From Molossus alvarezi (Eukaryota > Chordata > Mammalia > Chiroptera > Molossidae), in contig JBAWUJ010000131.1 in the NCBI GenBank assembly GCA_037176705.1, positions 97,776-161,775 on the forward strand: a DNA stretch of 64,000 nt, read 5' to 3'. Under the pieces are notes generated by a model. That model ran no database searches, was not told the DNA's origin, and was given only the letters and a program-made list of their open reading frames with translations. Of the stretch, positions 33,095 to 45,009 are shown piece by piece. Position 1 is the stretch's first letter. Each line of letters opens with the position of its first letter. A program made the position numbers and the translations under genes.

Positions 33095-33251
33095 ATGGGA
33101 AAGGTACATATTGAGTGTCTGCCACCCACACAACCCAACCAGGGCTGGGACAAACTGCAACCGAGGTACATGCCCTTAGCAGAAACCAAACCCAGGTCTC
33201 TCAGGCCCACAGGCCGATGCTCTAACCATTGAGCCAAACTGGCCAGGGCAG
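32961..33251 (-). mobile_element. Ves SINE with (AG)n expansion and TSD
   Basis: Antisense full-length body ('gggacaaactgcaaccgagg'). The CT-rich tail has expanded to (AG)n at about 33020-33091. A perfect 13-bp TSD, tggggcatctttt, lies at 32948-32960 and 33252-33264. Confidence 0.94.
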
Positions 33252-33589
33252 TGGGGCATCTTTTGGCTGGTTGGTATCATATGTTGTGGCAGATGAGTCA
33301 GTCTTTTAAGATTTGTGCACACAAAAACTGGCATTTAAGCTTTCTTTGTATTCCAACTCTGAAGTTAGGGAAGCAGCTGTTGATGGACTAATTAGAAACT
33401 TAGCAGGGTTAGGGATGATCTCCCCATCCTTTAATAGTTGTTTAACGGTTGTCCCAGGGAGAGTCTGAGAGCATCACTGGAAGGTTACTTCATGCAGAAA
33501 CTAAGTCTGGCCTAGCCTCCTGGTCACCTTATGTAACACAATGGTAGTAGTAACTACACTGCAATAATCAAGTCTGCTATGCCTGGTCA

Positions 33590-34290
33590 CATGCAAGGAT
33601 AATGTCAGGATGCATGTGACATAGGTATATTTGTTACATCCCTGGAAGAAACCCTTTGACTTGCAGGTTCACCACCTGTTTTCTCTCACCTCTAACTGGG
33701 AGAGGGTTGATGTCTTAGGAAGTGACCTGGGGTAACTAAGTACATGCAACCATGGCATAATGTTATTCACAATAGTCACTTGAGCAATTAGAAAACTAAG
33801 GCAAAATTAGGAACCACTTTGTACTTTGAGACATCACTACCACAGCAATTAGAAATGCTCTTATGGGTAAGATTAGCCTGCTTGGTGAGCAGACAAAGGT
33901 AGGTGTGGGAGACTATTTGCATGGCATCCATTTTGCTAAAATGTGCTCTGCCATCTCCTGCCCCAAGGCAGGATATCTCTGTATACAATGTTTCTGCATT
34001 CCTTTAAGTAACCATTTACTCAGCCAGTTATGCTCTGTTTATCTTTTGTTCCACCCCTGATATTTACATGATATTTACTTGAAATTGCTTCAGAGTGGTT
34101 ACCACAAACTTAGCGTTGGGCAACAAATATTCTTGTTTTTCTGCTTGCCCTATATATAGTGTGGATCTCCCCAGAATAAAGGAGACTTGATCCAGCCCTG
34201 TCTTGTCTCCATTTCTCGTGTCTCTTGTCCCTCCTCATCCTCACTCCCCCTCTAGAGTCCTCGTTGCTCGACCTGCGGGACGGGTCAGGT
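33590..34290 (+). mobile_element. Probable solo ERV LTR
   Basis: A TATA box 'cctatatatag' (about 34150-34160) is followed by a poly-A signal 'gaataaaggag' (about 34175). It then runs through 'cttgtctccatttctcgtgt' to 'cgacctgcgggacgggtca' near 34287. The TATA-AATAAA-leader order is that of an LTR R/U5 and resembles class II (betaretrovirus-like) LTRs. The 5' end is estimated and no internal coding region follows. Confidence 0.6.
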
Positions 34291-36110
34291 AGGGATCAGG
34301 CAGTCACTTGATGACTTAAGTTAATCTGGATGTGACCATTTCAGGAAAAATAAATATAACTTTCTAAGGAGGAAAGAATTATTTAAAGTCCCAAACTCTT
34401 ATGGGGTCATTTCATTAGCTACTACATTTATCTCTCAAATTTTATTTTCTCATGCTTTCATAAGTCACCAACACCTCTTCTGATTGGCTTATTCTTTTGG
34501 TAGAAACATCAGTGCCCTAATCTGGACACTTGTGTGTGTTCTGCCTTCAAATCATGTTTTCTTCCAGTTTTGCACCTGTAAATTTAGACCTTTGCTGATA
34601 AAAATTTGGAGAGATTGGATTCTCCTCCCTTTGGAAGCTTCAGTTCATTCTTCTGTGAAGTGTGGGTAATAGTAATGGATGTGGTAGTGCTTCACCCAGA
34701 TTTCCTCTTCTAGGCCTGTGCTCCCCCAACAAAAGTTACTGGGAACTGACCCCCACGGCAAGGGAATTGCCTTACCCAATTCCCTACCCTCAATGCTCAC
34801 CCAGCACCAGAGCTCCCTAGGATAGGCTGAGCCTTTACCTGGGACTGAATTTTGGGACAGATTATCTCTTTGCCAAATCCTGGATTCTTCCTTTGCTTAT
34901 GGATGTATCTCCCCAAATCACCTCCAGTTCTCCTGAATGTAACTTCTTGTCTCAAAGTCTGTTTCTGGGGAACTTAGTCTAAAAGAAATGCTACTTCTTC
35001 AGATTGTTGCTAAGACTGAATACATAAAGCCCTTTGGAGAGGAATCTTTTTGGAGTTGGGAATGGACTTAATATTTGATAGCTGTCATTATTCTTGAGTG
35101 GCATGTCATTGACTGAAGCATTCTCATTTCTGTCCAATCTCATCAATCAGATCGTCCTTTGAGAAAATAATGTAAGAACTAGCTCAAGGCAAAATTAACT
35201 TCTGTTCAGTTTGTTGTTTGCCCCTCAACTCCCCCTTCTTTGCCCTTCATGGTTGCCTTCTTTCCTGCCTCTCCTTCTCCTGCTTGCTTCCCCTGGACCC
35301 ATTCCGACCTCCATTATCACTCTGCTTCCTCTTTCCCCCCTAGAGAAATAATGGGGGAAGAGAATAAACTTGGCAACTTTATTCACACTGAGGCTAAATA
35401 TGTTACCCCTTAGCTTTCTAAGTTACATGTCATTTGAAACACTCTGTGCTTTGATTTTATTTTCATTCAGTTTTGTGTTATGTCCACAAGTGCCCCTCAG
35501 TCATTTCTGGCCTTCAGTCTGATGTGCAATTAGTCTTTAAAGTTGTCTTCCCAGATAGAAAATATCTTAAATAGATTCTTTAAAAGTACATCTCATTAAC
35601 TGCCACTGCTATTACAAAAAAAGTTTCCCCTTTGTACTAATATTGTAAGCTAAATAGGCCTTAAAGGATACAATTTTTCCAAGCAAACAAAATAAATAAA
35701 ATCCTTATTGGATTTCTAAGCAATCAAGGTGAAAAGAGAAAATAAAAACAAAAACGAAGGGTGGAAAATATAAATGTGAAAGGCAGCGCAACTTACAAAG
35801 GTCTTAGGAGCTGGGTTGATTGGAGATGGAAAAAGATCGGCAATAAATGGTTCTTGTTTTCTTTTTTCTCTGTTACATGAACTCATAACAGCTTAATTTT
35901 TCTCCCACATTCTATTAGGTAGGAGTCTCAGTAGAAAGTGATAGAAAACTCAACTTGAATTAAGTTAAACACAAAAGGGGAATTAATGGAAGGATCCTAG
36001 AGGAGTCAAAAAATTCAAGAAGCAGCTGCAGGAAATAGGAAAACTCGTGGGATTCGGAAACTGGAACTGGAGGTCCGGTGCCACCAGACTCTCCCTCCAT
36101 CCCTGCTTGT
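34291..36110. other. Intergenic sequence, nothing recognised
   Basis: No gene or clear repeat, except that 35915-36010 faintly resembles the unassigned repeat at 32145. Confidence 0.5.
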
Positions 36111-36504
36111 TTGTGTATGCTGTTGTGGGTTGAATGATGTCCTCCAAAAGATGTTGAAGCTAACCCCCAGTAGCTGTGAATGCGACCTCCTCTGGAAAGA
36201 GGATTTCAGCAGCTGATCAAGATAACATGTTAATAATATGTTAGTTTGCCAGGGCTGCCATAACAAAGGATCACACACTGGATGACTTAAACACCAGCAA
36301 TTTATTTCTTCATGGTTCTGGTGGCTAAATGTCTAAGACCAAGGTGTTGACAGAGTTAAAATGGCCCTGTCTTTTACCCAGAAATTCCCTGTTTAGAACT
36401 CTGTTATAAACAGCGAAAATATTACCCAAAGAAATCTATATATTCAATGCAATTCCTATCAAGATACCAATGGCATATTTTATAGACAAGAACAAGTATT
36501 CCAA

Positions 36505-36688
36505 AAATTTTTTTTTCTTTACTGACTTTAGAGAAAAAGGAAGGGAGAGGGAGAGAGAGATAGAAACACTGATGAGAGAGAACATTGACTGGCCACCTCC
36601 TGCATGCCCCCCACTGGGTATTTGGCCCACAACCTGGGCATGTGCCCTGACTAGGAGTCGAACTGGCGACCTCTTGGTGCATGGCCCA
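36505..36688 (-). mobile_element. Ves SINE inside L1
   Basis: Antisense longer-body subtype: 'ttgactggccacctcctgca', then 'cgacctcttggtgcatggcc'. The head is truncated. Confidence 0.88.
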
Positions 36689-37633
36689 AAAACTCATATG
36701 GAACTATAAAATACCCTGAATAGCCACAGCAATCTAGATAGAGAAAAAGAAAAAAAGTTGGAGTCATCATGCTACTGGATATCAAAATATACTACAAGGC
36801 CATAGTAATCAAAACTCTGTAGTGGCATAAAAACAGATATATAGATCAATGAATCAGAAAAGAGAGCCCAGAAATAAACCCATGACTTTATGGTCAACTA
36901 ATATTTGACAGAGGAGGTTAAAACATACAATGAGGTAAGACAGTCTCTTCAGTAAATGGTATTGGGAAAATTGGAAAGATACATGAAAATAATGAAACTA
37001 GATTACATTCTTACACCATACACAAAAATAAACTCAAAGTGGATTAATGTATTAAATGTAAGACTCAATACCATAAAAAGCCTAGAAGAAAACCTAGGCA
37101 ATAAAATCTCAAACATTTCTCATAGGAATATTTTGTTCTGCTATATCTCCTCCGGCAAGGCAAACTAAATAGACACTTCCCCAAAGAGGACCTGCAGATC
37201 ACCAACAGACATATGAAAAGATGCTCAACATCACTGATCATTATATAAATGCAAATTAAAACCACAATGAGATATCATGTCACAGCAGAATGGCTATCAT
37301 CAATAAATCAACAAACAAGTGCAGGTGGGGACGTATAGAAAAGGGAACTCTTGTGCACTGTTGTGAAAATGCAGATTGGTGCAGCCACTGTGGAAAGCAG
37401 TTTAGAATTACCTCAAAAAATTAAAATCGGAACTGCCTTATGACCCAGCAATTCCACTTCTGGGAATATATCCAAAGAAACTTGAAACACTAATTGAAAA
37501 GAATATATGCACCCCTGTGTTCACTGTGGCATTATTTACAATAGCCAAGATTTGGAAGCAGCCCAAGTGCCCATCAGGAGATAAATGAGTGAAAAAGCTA
37601 TGGAATACTACTTGGTCATACAAAGAAAGAAAA

Positions 37634-37868
37634 TCTGCCCTGGCTGGTTTGTCTCAGTGGTTAGAGCATTGGCCTGCGGTCCAGAGAGACCCAGGTTCAG
37701 TTACCACTCAGGGCACGTACCTGGGTTGCAGTATGTCATAGGCCCTGGTTGGGCCGTGTGGGTGGCAACCACTCTATGTGTCCCTTTCACGTCGCTGTTT
37801 CTCTCTCTCTCTCTCCTTCACACTCTTTATCTCAACAAAATATGGAAAAATGTCCTTGGGTGAGGATT
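37634..37868 (+). mobile_element. Ves SINE inside L1
   Basis: Full-length body: 'ccctggctggtttgtctcag', 'caggttcagttaccactcag', then 'atggaaaaatgtccttgggt'. It lacks a long poly-A. Confidence 0.9.
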
Positions 37869-38712
37869 TCACTTATGTGTGGAATCTAATGAACAGAATA
37901 AATAAAATAGAAACAGACTCATAGATACAAAGAACAGACTGACAGCTGTCAGAGGGGAGGGTTGGGGATATGGCTTCAAAAGGTGAAGGGATTAAGCAAA
38001 AACACAAACAAACAGAAAAACATACCCCAAACTCACAGACACAGACAACAGTATGGTGGTTACCATAGGGAAAGGGGGTGGGGCCAGGTAGAAGAGGATA
38101 AGGGAGGATGAATGGTGATAAACAAGACTTGACTTCGGGTGGTGAACACACAATATCCAGTGGATGTATTGTAACCTATATGATTTTATTAATTAGTGTC
38201 ATCCCAATAAATTCAATAAAAATAAATAAAAATGAAAAAGCAAGAAAACATGCTGACAGAAATTCACCCACAAGGATTTTTGTGACAGCAATAGTTATAC
38301 CAAAATAATTTAAAATTATGGTTTATTCATTTAATGGAATATAATATCATTGAAATCATATGTTTGAAGATAATGCTCTCAGTTTGGCACAGAACATGAT
38401 GCAGGGCTACAAAGGCATATATACCGTATGTCCAATGGCTAAAAGAAGAAAAGAAGAAAAGGTGCTGTTTCTTGTGAGGCCCATCTTGTTCACTGGCTTA
38501 TCTGTTTTCACAGGTTTTTTCCCTCTGTGTGTCTCAATCTCCTCTTCTTCTAAGGACACTAGTCCCGTTTGATTACAGCCCACCCATGTGACCTCTTTTT
38601 GCCTTAATTATCTCTTTAAAGGCCCTATCTCCAAATCTAGCCATATTTTGGGGTACTGTGGTTAGGATTTCAACATAAGAGTTTATAGGGGGCATAATTG
38701 TGCCTATAAACA

Positions 38713-39286
38713 AATGAGATCATCAGGGTGGGTCTTAATCTAATATGACTGGAACAGAGACCAGCCTGGCACACAGTTCCACCTTCAGCCTGCCCCGATG
38801 CCCTTGGAATGAGTAGGTGGCATCTGTTCTTACACAACTCACTCAGCCAACCAGCCCAAGTAGAGGCAACAGGTGCTAGGTCCTTTCATCTTTCAGGACA
38901 TATCCCTTGGCATTTTGTGGCCAGTTAATTAGGAGTTGTTGGGCAGCTTCCTAGTCTGGAAGAAATTGGTGGTCACAGTAGAGTTCGAACACAGGGCCCA
39001 GCTTAGCAAGGGGCTTCTGTTTCACACTCGGTCTCCAGCTACTCTCTGGTAGCAGCGTCAGGTACAGACCCTTAAAACACCTGCAAGTAAATTCTCTCTC
39101 CTGTATGAGCCTAGCTAGTCCCCAGGGAGACTGGTCTTGTTGTTTTTTCCTTCCCCTATAAGGAGGGGTTGGTGATATAATAGAGATGCTTTATATATAC
39201 ATTCAGTATATAATGGCTTTGGCTCCACCCCATTTCTCATTCAGTATTTCACAGGTGTGGTAAAGTGGAGATTAAGAATTAACTAC
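38713..39286. other. Intergenic sequence, nothing recognised
   Basis: No ORF or repeat that I can name. Confidence 0.45.
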
Positions 39287-39599
39287 AGCCATGCGTCCAT
39301 TACCAATGTTTCTGTCAATGATGGATCACCATAGATTATAATGGAGCTAAAAAATTCCTATGGCCTCATGACTCAGAGCCATCATCACGTCTCAGCACAG
39401 CGCAGTGCTCACGTGTTTGTGGTGGTGCTGGTGTAAACACACTGCTGCACTGCCGGTCATGCTAAAAGCATAGCACACGTGAGTATGTACAGTGCATTAT
39501 ATTTGACAATGATAATAATCGACTATGTTGCTGGTTTATGTATTGAGTATACTTATTCTAGAGGGTACTCTCTCTAGTTTTATAAAATAAGTTTGCTGC

Positions 39600-39822
39600 C
39601 TGGCCAGTGTGGCTAAGTGGTTGAGCATCATCCCATGCACCAAGAGATCATGGGTTCGATTCCCAATCGGCGCACACCCAGGTTGTGGGCCTGGTGATGC
39701 CCATTGGGAGGCATGCAGGAGGCAGCCAGTCGATGTTCTCTCGCATTGATGTTTCTATCTCTCTCTCCCTCTCCCTTCCTCTCTCTCTCTAATATCAATA
39801 AATAAAAATAAATTTAAAAAAG
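39600..39822 (+). mobile_element. Ves SINE (5' part of cassette)
   Basis: Head 'cctggccagtgtggctaagt', then 'ttcgattcccaatcggcgca', CT-rich part and an A-rich end. Confidence 0.92.
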
Positions 39823-40010
39823 GAAGAGACCAGAGCACTCTCACCGTCTGTCTCTCTCTGCCAGTCGAGGGCACAGATAGAAGGCAGCCATCTGAAAGCC
39901 ATCCGACCAGGAAGGAATCTGCTAGCACCTTGATCTGGAACGTCCCAGCATTCAGAAATGTGAGAAAATAAATGTCTGCTGTTTCAAGTCACCTGGTCTG
40001 TGGCATTTTG
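39823..40010 (+). mobile_element. MLT1 LTR 3' end (middle of cassette)
   Basis: 'gcaccttgatctggaacgtc' is followed by 'aaataaatgtctgctgtttc' and 'tggtctgtggcattttg', the typical MLT1 end. Confidence 0.75.
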
Positions 40011-40017
40011 GAAGGCT

Positions 40018-40145
40018 GTGGGCTTGATTCCCAGTAGGGGGCATACAAGAGGCAGCTGATTGATGGTTCTCTCACATTGATGTTTCTATCTCTCCCTCTC
40101 CCTTCTCTCTGTAAAAATCAATAAAAATATATTTAAAAATATACG
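40018..40145 (+). mobile_element. 5'-truncated Ves SINE (3' part of cassette)
   Basis: It starts inside the tRNA-related region ('gggcttgattcccagtaggg') and keeps the CT-rich part and A-rich end. Confidence 0.88.
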
Positions 40146-40445
40146 TATAAAATAAGTTTGCTGTAAGACAGTCAGTCTGCTGTGTAATACATGCAGTTGC
40201 CTCATTCATCTCATGTTTACCACGTCTCCCGACTGCATCATTTTTCTTGTGCTTGATTTTAATCTCGTGTTGTTTTGTACCAGTTGTAGCCTAGGAGCAA
40301 TAGGCTATGCCATACAGCCTAGGTGTGTGCTAGGTTATCCCGTCTAGGTCTGTGTACATAAACTCTATGATGTTTGCACAAAAAATTTTCTTAAGGAAGC
40401 ATTTCTGAGAACATATCCCCATTGTTAAGTGGTAAGTGATATATG

Positions 40446-42150
40446 AATGCATTGGATTGAGCAATTTAGCAGTTAGTGACCTTGATAAACAGTAGTTTCA
40501 GTGGAATAGCAGGAGCCCAAACTTCATGGGCTGCTTTTCTGAGGTGCAAAAATGGAGCAGAGAACTAAAAGAGAGGTAGAGAAAGCTAGGAGGTTTAGAA
40601 TGGATGTTTTTAAAATGGAAGAAGTCACAGTGTACAGTATTTGTGTGCTGTTTGGAATGATCCAGTAGAGGCAAAACTGACAATGCAAGAAAGAGGAAGA
40701 GATAGTACTGAAGAGATATCCTTGAATAAGAAAGAGGACAGGAAACTTTCAGTGACTTGGTATTGCTGAGCAGGGGAGAAAAGATTTCCTTGACTCTTTT
40801 AGGGTCCCTGCCTGAGTCTGAAAATTAAACTGAACAAGACATATAAACAGGAGAAAAGCATGCACATTTATTTACCATAAGTTTTATGTGACAGGGAGCC
40901 TTTATAAAGAAATAGAGATCTGTAGAAATGGTAAAGCCTTTATTTTAGGTTTGATAAAAAGTGGAAGTCTTGTAGTAGCGTGATAAAACAAAGAGTATGC
41001 GGTAAATGTAGTAAACTGGGGGACACTTGGCAAGGTCTGTGTGTTCAGATTCTTCCTATGAACCTCCATCCTGGACATAAGTATGCACCTTTCCTCTGGG
41101 CATAGCGAGGGCCCTTCTCACAACCAGGTTTTATGACCTGCTGCAGGGGAGAAGGGAAGGGAAGTCAGAACTTTCTGTTTCTGCTGTTTTCTCAGGCTCC
41201 TTCAGCTTAAAATATTCAGTATGCCAAGATTCCATATTTTGGGGTACTGTAGTTTGAACCCTGTCAGCTGGTTGTTAAGTACAGCTATTATTAAATTTTA
41301 TGAATTTAAAATCAGATAAACTATATTTAAAAAGATAGTAGATATTCAAAACTCATCCCTTTTTAATTATGCTACTACCTTTAACATTATCTATGTGCTT
41401 GTGGTTATGTGTCTTGTATGTGGATGGTGGAAATGACACACAATGGTGCACTCCTGTGCTAATCTTGCCAATGCCATGCTTAGTGACATCACGTTGGCAG
41501 TCTGAAATTGGCCACAGTGGGAGTATTTACACCACAGAAATTGTAAGCACCAGAAATCAGGGCTGAGAGCTGTTTACCACTTGCCAGCCCATCGCTGGAC
41601 AAATGGAGAGGCTGGCCCTCAGTTAAGTGCTGACAGTTCATCTAGAACAGGGGAGAAGGCGGGGTATTTGGACAGGTGAGTAGATAGATTCTGCAGAGAG
41701 AGGTTTTGTATTTACTGAGTGAAAAAGGAAGCAAAGTAATCACCGGGGAATAAGACTGGGAAGGGAGGTGACGGAGGTGGGAGGAGTGTGGGGCCCTAAG
41801 TGGGTTAGACATCTATTGTTTTTATGCAGCACCATTTAAAAGCCCCTTGAGGTTAGTGGTTGTAAATTCAAAAGAGGCCTGGTAAGAGTGGGTGGACATT
41901 TCCCCCATCCCAGGTCTTGTTCAGCAGCTGGGGTGAAGCAGTGAGCCACAGCACAGCTGGATTGTATCCAAGGCTAGGGTTTTGCTGGACCAGTGTGACA
42001 TGTATTCAAGGGGCAAGTGAGATGATACAATTATAAATGTAAAAGTCACCACCTCACAGACCTTCCTTATTCACTCTAGCTAACATCATCCCCTGCCTGC
42101 CCACTGTAAATTTAATCCATTATCCTACTGATTTTTTTATTTCCTTCATT
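40446..42150. other. Intergenic sequence, nothing firmly recognised
   Basis: No gene. Part of 40790-41260 looks like an old LTR-type repeat that I cannot name. Confidence 0.45.
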
Positions 42151-42306
42151 GGATGTTAAGTCACCAGGATTACCATCCTGCTGATAAATATATATGCACC
42201 AAGTATAAGAGCACCAAAATATATTAAAGATCTTCTGGAGGACTTCAGAGGAGAAATCAATAGCAATACAATCATAGCAGGGGACTTCAACACCCCGCTG
42301 ACATCA

Positions 42307-42738
42307 ATGGATAGATCCTCTAGACAAAAAATTAGCAAGGAAACAGAGACTCTAAATGAAGCACTAGACCAAATGGATTTAATAGATATCTACAGAAAAT
42401 TACACCCCAAAACTACAGAATTCACATTCTTCTCAAGTGCACATGGAACATTCTCAAAGATAGACCACATGTTAGGGCACAAACTAAGTCTCTACAAGTT
42501 CAAGAAGACTGAAATCATATCAAGCATCTTCTCAAATCACAATGGCATGAAACTAGAAATCAATTGCAAGAAGAACACAGGAAGACATTTGAACATGTGG
42601 AAGCTAAATAGCATGTTATTAAACAATGAATGGGTTACCGAGGAGATCAAGGAAGAAATCAAAAACTTCCTGGAAACCAATGAAAATGAAGACACAACAC
42701 AAAATCTATGGGATGTAGCGAAAGCATTTCTCAGATGA
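42307..42738 (+). pseudogene. L1 ORF2 endonuclease-domain fragment
   Basis: A 143-aa frame covers the second half of the L1 endonuclease domain and the linker beyond it ([38 protein letters not shown]). Known: this domain nicks target DNA during L1 insertion. Missing here are the N-terminal catalytic residues, which lie upstream in another frame or are lost. The frame stops at the codon after KAFLR. Confidence 0.78.
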
Positions 42739-43609
42739 AAGTTCATAGCACTACAGGCCTACCTCAAAAAACAAGAAAAATCTCTAATAAACTAACCTCA
42801 CAAATTAAAGAACTAGAAAGCAAACAAAAGGAAAACCCCAAAGCAAGTAGAAGGAAGAAAATAGTAAAGATCAGAGCAGAAATAAATGACATAGAGATCA
42901 AAAAACCAATTCAAAGGATCAATGAAACAAAGAGCTGGTTTTTCGAAAAGATAAATAAGATTGATGGAGCTAGACTCACCAAGGAGCTAAGGAGCTAGAC
43001 TCACCAAAAAACAAAGAGAGAGAACCCAAAGACACAAAATCAGAAATGAAAGAGGAGAGGTAACAACTGACACCACAGAAATACAAAAGATCGTTAACAA
43101 CTACTATGAACAATTATATGGCAACAAATTCGACAATCTAAGTGAAATGGACAAATTTCTAGAAACACATAGTCTCCCAAAAGTGGACCAGGAAGAGAGA
43201 GAAAACTTGAACAGACCAATAACAACAGAAGACATTGAAGATATCTTCAATGAACAGGCACAAGAACAGGCATATAGACCAGTGGAACAGAACTGAAAAC
43301 CCAGAAATGGACCCAAGGCAATATGCTCAATTAATATTTGACAAAGGTGGCAAGAGTATACAGTGGAGTAAAGACAGCCTCTTTAATAAATGGTGTTGGG
43401 AAAATTGGACAGCTCCATGCAAAAAAAATGAAACTAGACCATCAACTTACACCATACACAAAAATAAACTCGAAATGGATAAAAGACTTAAATGTGACCC
43501 ATGAATCCATAAAAATTCTAGGGAAAATGTAGGCAACAAAATTTCGGACATCATACGGAGAAGAAATTTCACTGATACATCACCTAAGGCAACAGAAATA
43601 AAGGAGAAA

Positions 43610-44068
43610 ATGAACACATGGGACTACATTAAACTAAAAAGCTTCTGCACAGCAAAAGAAACAATCATCAAAATGGAAAGGCAACCCACTGTATGGGAGA
43701 ACATCATTGCCAATGATGTATCAGATAAGGGGTTAATTTCCAATATATATAGAGTGCTCCTACAACTCAACAAAAGGAAGAGAAAGAACCCAATTAAAAA
43801 ATGGGCAGAGGAACTGAATAGTCACCTCTCCAAACAGGACATACAAATGACCAAAAGACATATGAAGAAATGCTCAACATCACTAATAGTCAGAGAGATG
43901 CAAATTAAAACAACAATGAGGTATCACCTCACACCTGTCAGAATGGCCGCCATCAACCAATCATCAAACAACAAGTGTTGGCGAGGGTGTGGAGAAAAGG
44001 GGACTCTAATACACTGCTGGTGGGAATGCAGACTGGTGCAGCCTCTATGGAAAACAATATGGTGCTAG
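43610..44068 (+). pseudogene. L1 ORF2 C-terminal (Cys-rich) fragment
   Basis: A 152-aa frame corresponds to the ORF2p C-terminal region downstream of RT. It has the family's cysteine-rich motif, here [18 protein letters not shown] with Cys, Cys, His and Cys retained (about residues 123-140). An in-frame stop breaks it before the next frame (44105-44416), which carries the rest of the C-terminus. There is no RT upstream because of the internal deletion. Confidence 0.78.
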
Positions 44069-45009
44069 CTCAAAAAATTAAAAATTGAACTTCCATTTGA
44101 CCCAGTGATCCCACTGCTGGGAATATACCCTAAGAAGCCTGAAACACCAATCAGGAAGAATATATGTACCCCCATGTTCATAGCAGCACTATTTACAATA
44201 GCTAAGATCTGGAAACAGCCCAAGTGTCCACCAGTAGACGAATGGATAAAAAAGCAGTGGTACATATACACAATGGAGTACTATGCAGCAGTAAGAAAGG
44301 AAGATCTCTTATCCTTTGAGACGACATGGAGGGACCTGGAAAGTATTATCCTAAGTGAAGGTAGCCAAGCAGAAAAAGACAAATACCACATGATCTCACT
44401 TATATATGGAATATAATGAACATAACAGTCTGAGGAATACAGTAGACCCAGAAACATGGAAGTAGGGCACAGACTGACATCCCTCAGAAGAGGGGGTGAG
44501 GGGGTGAGGGGGTGGGAAGAGATAAACCACAGAACTTATATGCATGTATGCATGACCAATGGACATGGACAACTAAGCCGGGGACGGGGCGGAGGTGGGG
44601 TGGGGTGGGGGGTGCCAATAGGGTAAAAAGGTAAAATATCTGTAACAAAAAAATAAATAAAAATTCATATTAAAAAAATAATAATAAAAATAAAATAAAA
44701 TACATTATAAAATTATAGAAGTGATGCCAGTTCATGAGAGAAATTTTAGAACATAGAGAAGAAAAAAAGTCAACTTTATGGGTTTCTGATTCAAAAAAAG
44801 GAGGGTTGTTAAACTCAACTGTAAGGGCAAATTATACGAGCTGGAGTCTTTGGGACTCATCTCAGCTTATTTGCAAGAAGCCAGAGAGAAAATCCCAGAA
44901 AAGTGAAACTTACCTCTAGGAAGACTTGGTTGTTGAAAGAGAGTTGCTGTTGCAGACTCTGAGTGCCACGTGGTCTGCTGCCAGGATTTGTCTCTCGGGC
45001 CAGTTCTTT

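Larger units (their letters stand above)
36418..38240 (+). mobile_element. L1 ORF2 3' half plus 3'UTR, with two SINEs inside
   Basis: It starts with ORF2 sequence after the RT core ('attcaatgcaattcctatca') and continues through 'tgacccagcaattccacttc'. It ends with a 3'UTR and A-rich tail near 38235. All frames are broken. SINEs interrupt it at 36505 and 37634. Confidence 0.85.
36236..38712 (-). mobile_element. MLT1-type LTR split by nested L1 insertions
   Basis: The left part (36236-36352) is antisense MLT1: 'tatgttagtttgccagggct', then 'ggttctggtggctaaatgtc'. The right part (about 38475-38712) continues it: 'ttgccttaattatctcttta', then 'ggatttcaacataagagttt'. Between them lie an old L1M piece (36353-36417 and about 38245-38460) and a younger L1. 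MLT1 is an old non-autonomous ERVL-MaLR LTR. Confidence 0.7.
39599..40145 (+). mobile_element. 547-bp SINE-MLT1-SINE cassette with one perfect TSD
   Basis: A perfect 18-bp duplication, tataaaataagtttgctg, flanks it at 39581-39598 and 40146-40163. Inside are a complete Ves SINE with A-rich tail (39600-39822), the 3' end of an MLT1 LTR (39823-40010) and the 3' part of another Ves SINE with its own A-rich tail (40018-40145). The layout suggests a single read-through transcript was inserted. Confidence 0.75.
39287..40445 (-). mobile_element. Tigger-type (pogo-like) DNA transposon remnant, split
   Basis: The left part (39287-39598) has 'agccatgcgtccattaccaa', then 'aatgataataatcgactatg'. The right part (40146-40445) has 'gtagcctaggagcaataggc' and 'ctctatgatgtttgcaca'. 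It ends 'ccccattgttaagtgg', an imperfect inverted match to the left end. These are hallmarks of a non-autonomous Tigger element. Strand is nominal. Confidence 0.65.
42160..44700 (+). mobile_element. L1 with reverse-transcriptase core deleted
   Basis: 5'-truncated in ORF2. The endonuclease part has GDFNTPL (near 42280) and an SNHNG version of the SDH motif (near 42535). At about 43250-43270 the sequence jumps from just before the RT domain to well after it. The junction lies between two copies of gaacaggca. The ORF2 C-terminal part then continues to a 3'UTR with G-rich tracts (44489-44616) and an A-rich tail. The L1 is well preserved, hence fairly young, but cannot be autonomous. Confidence 0.88.

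Noticed and set aside
33014..33232. Arg-Glu-rich frame (RERERE)
   Set aside because: It is produced by the (AG)n tract in a SINE tail.
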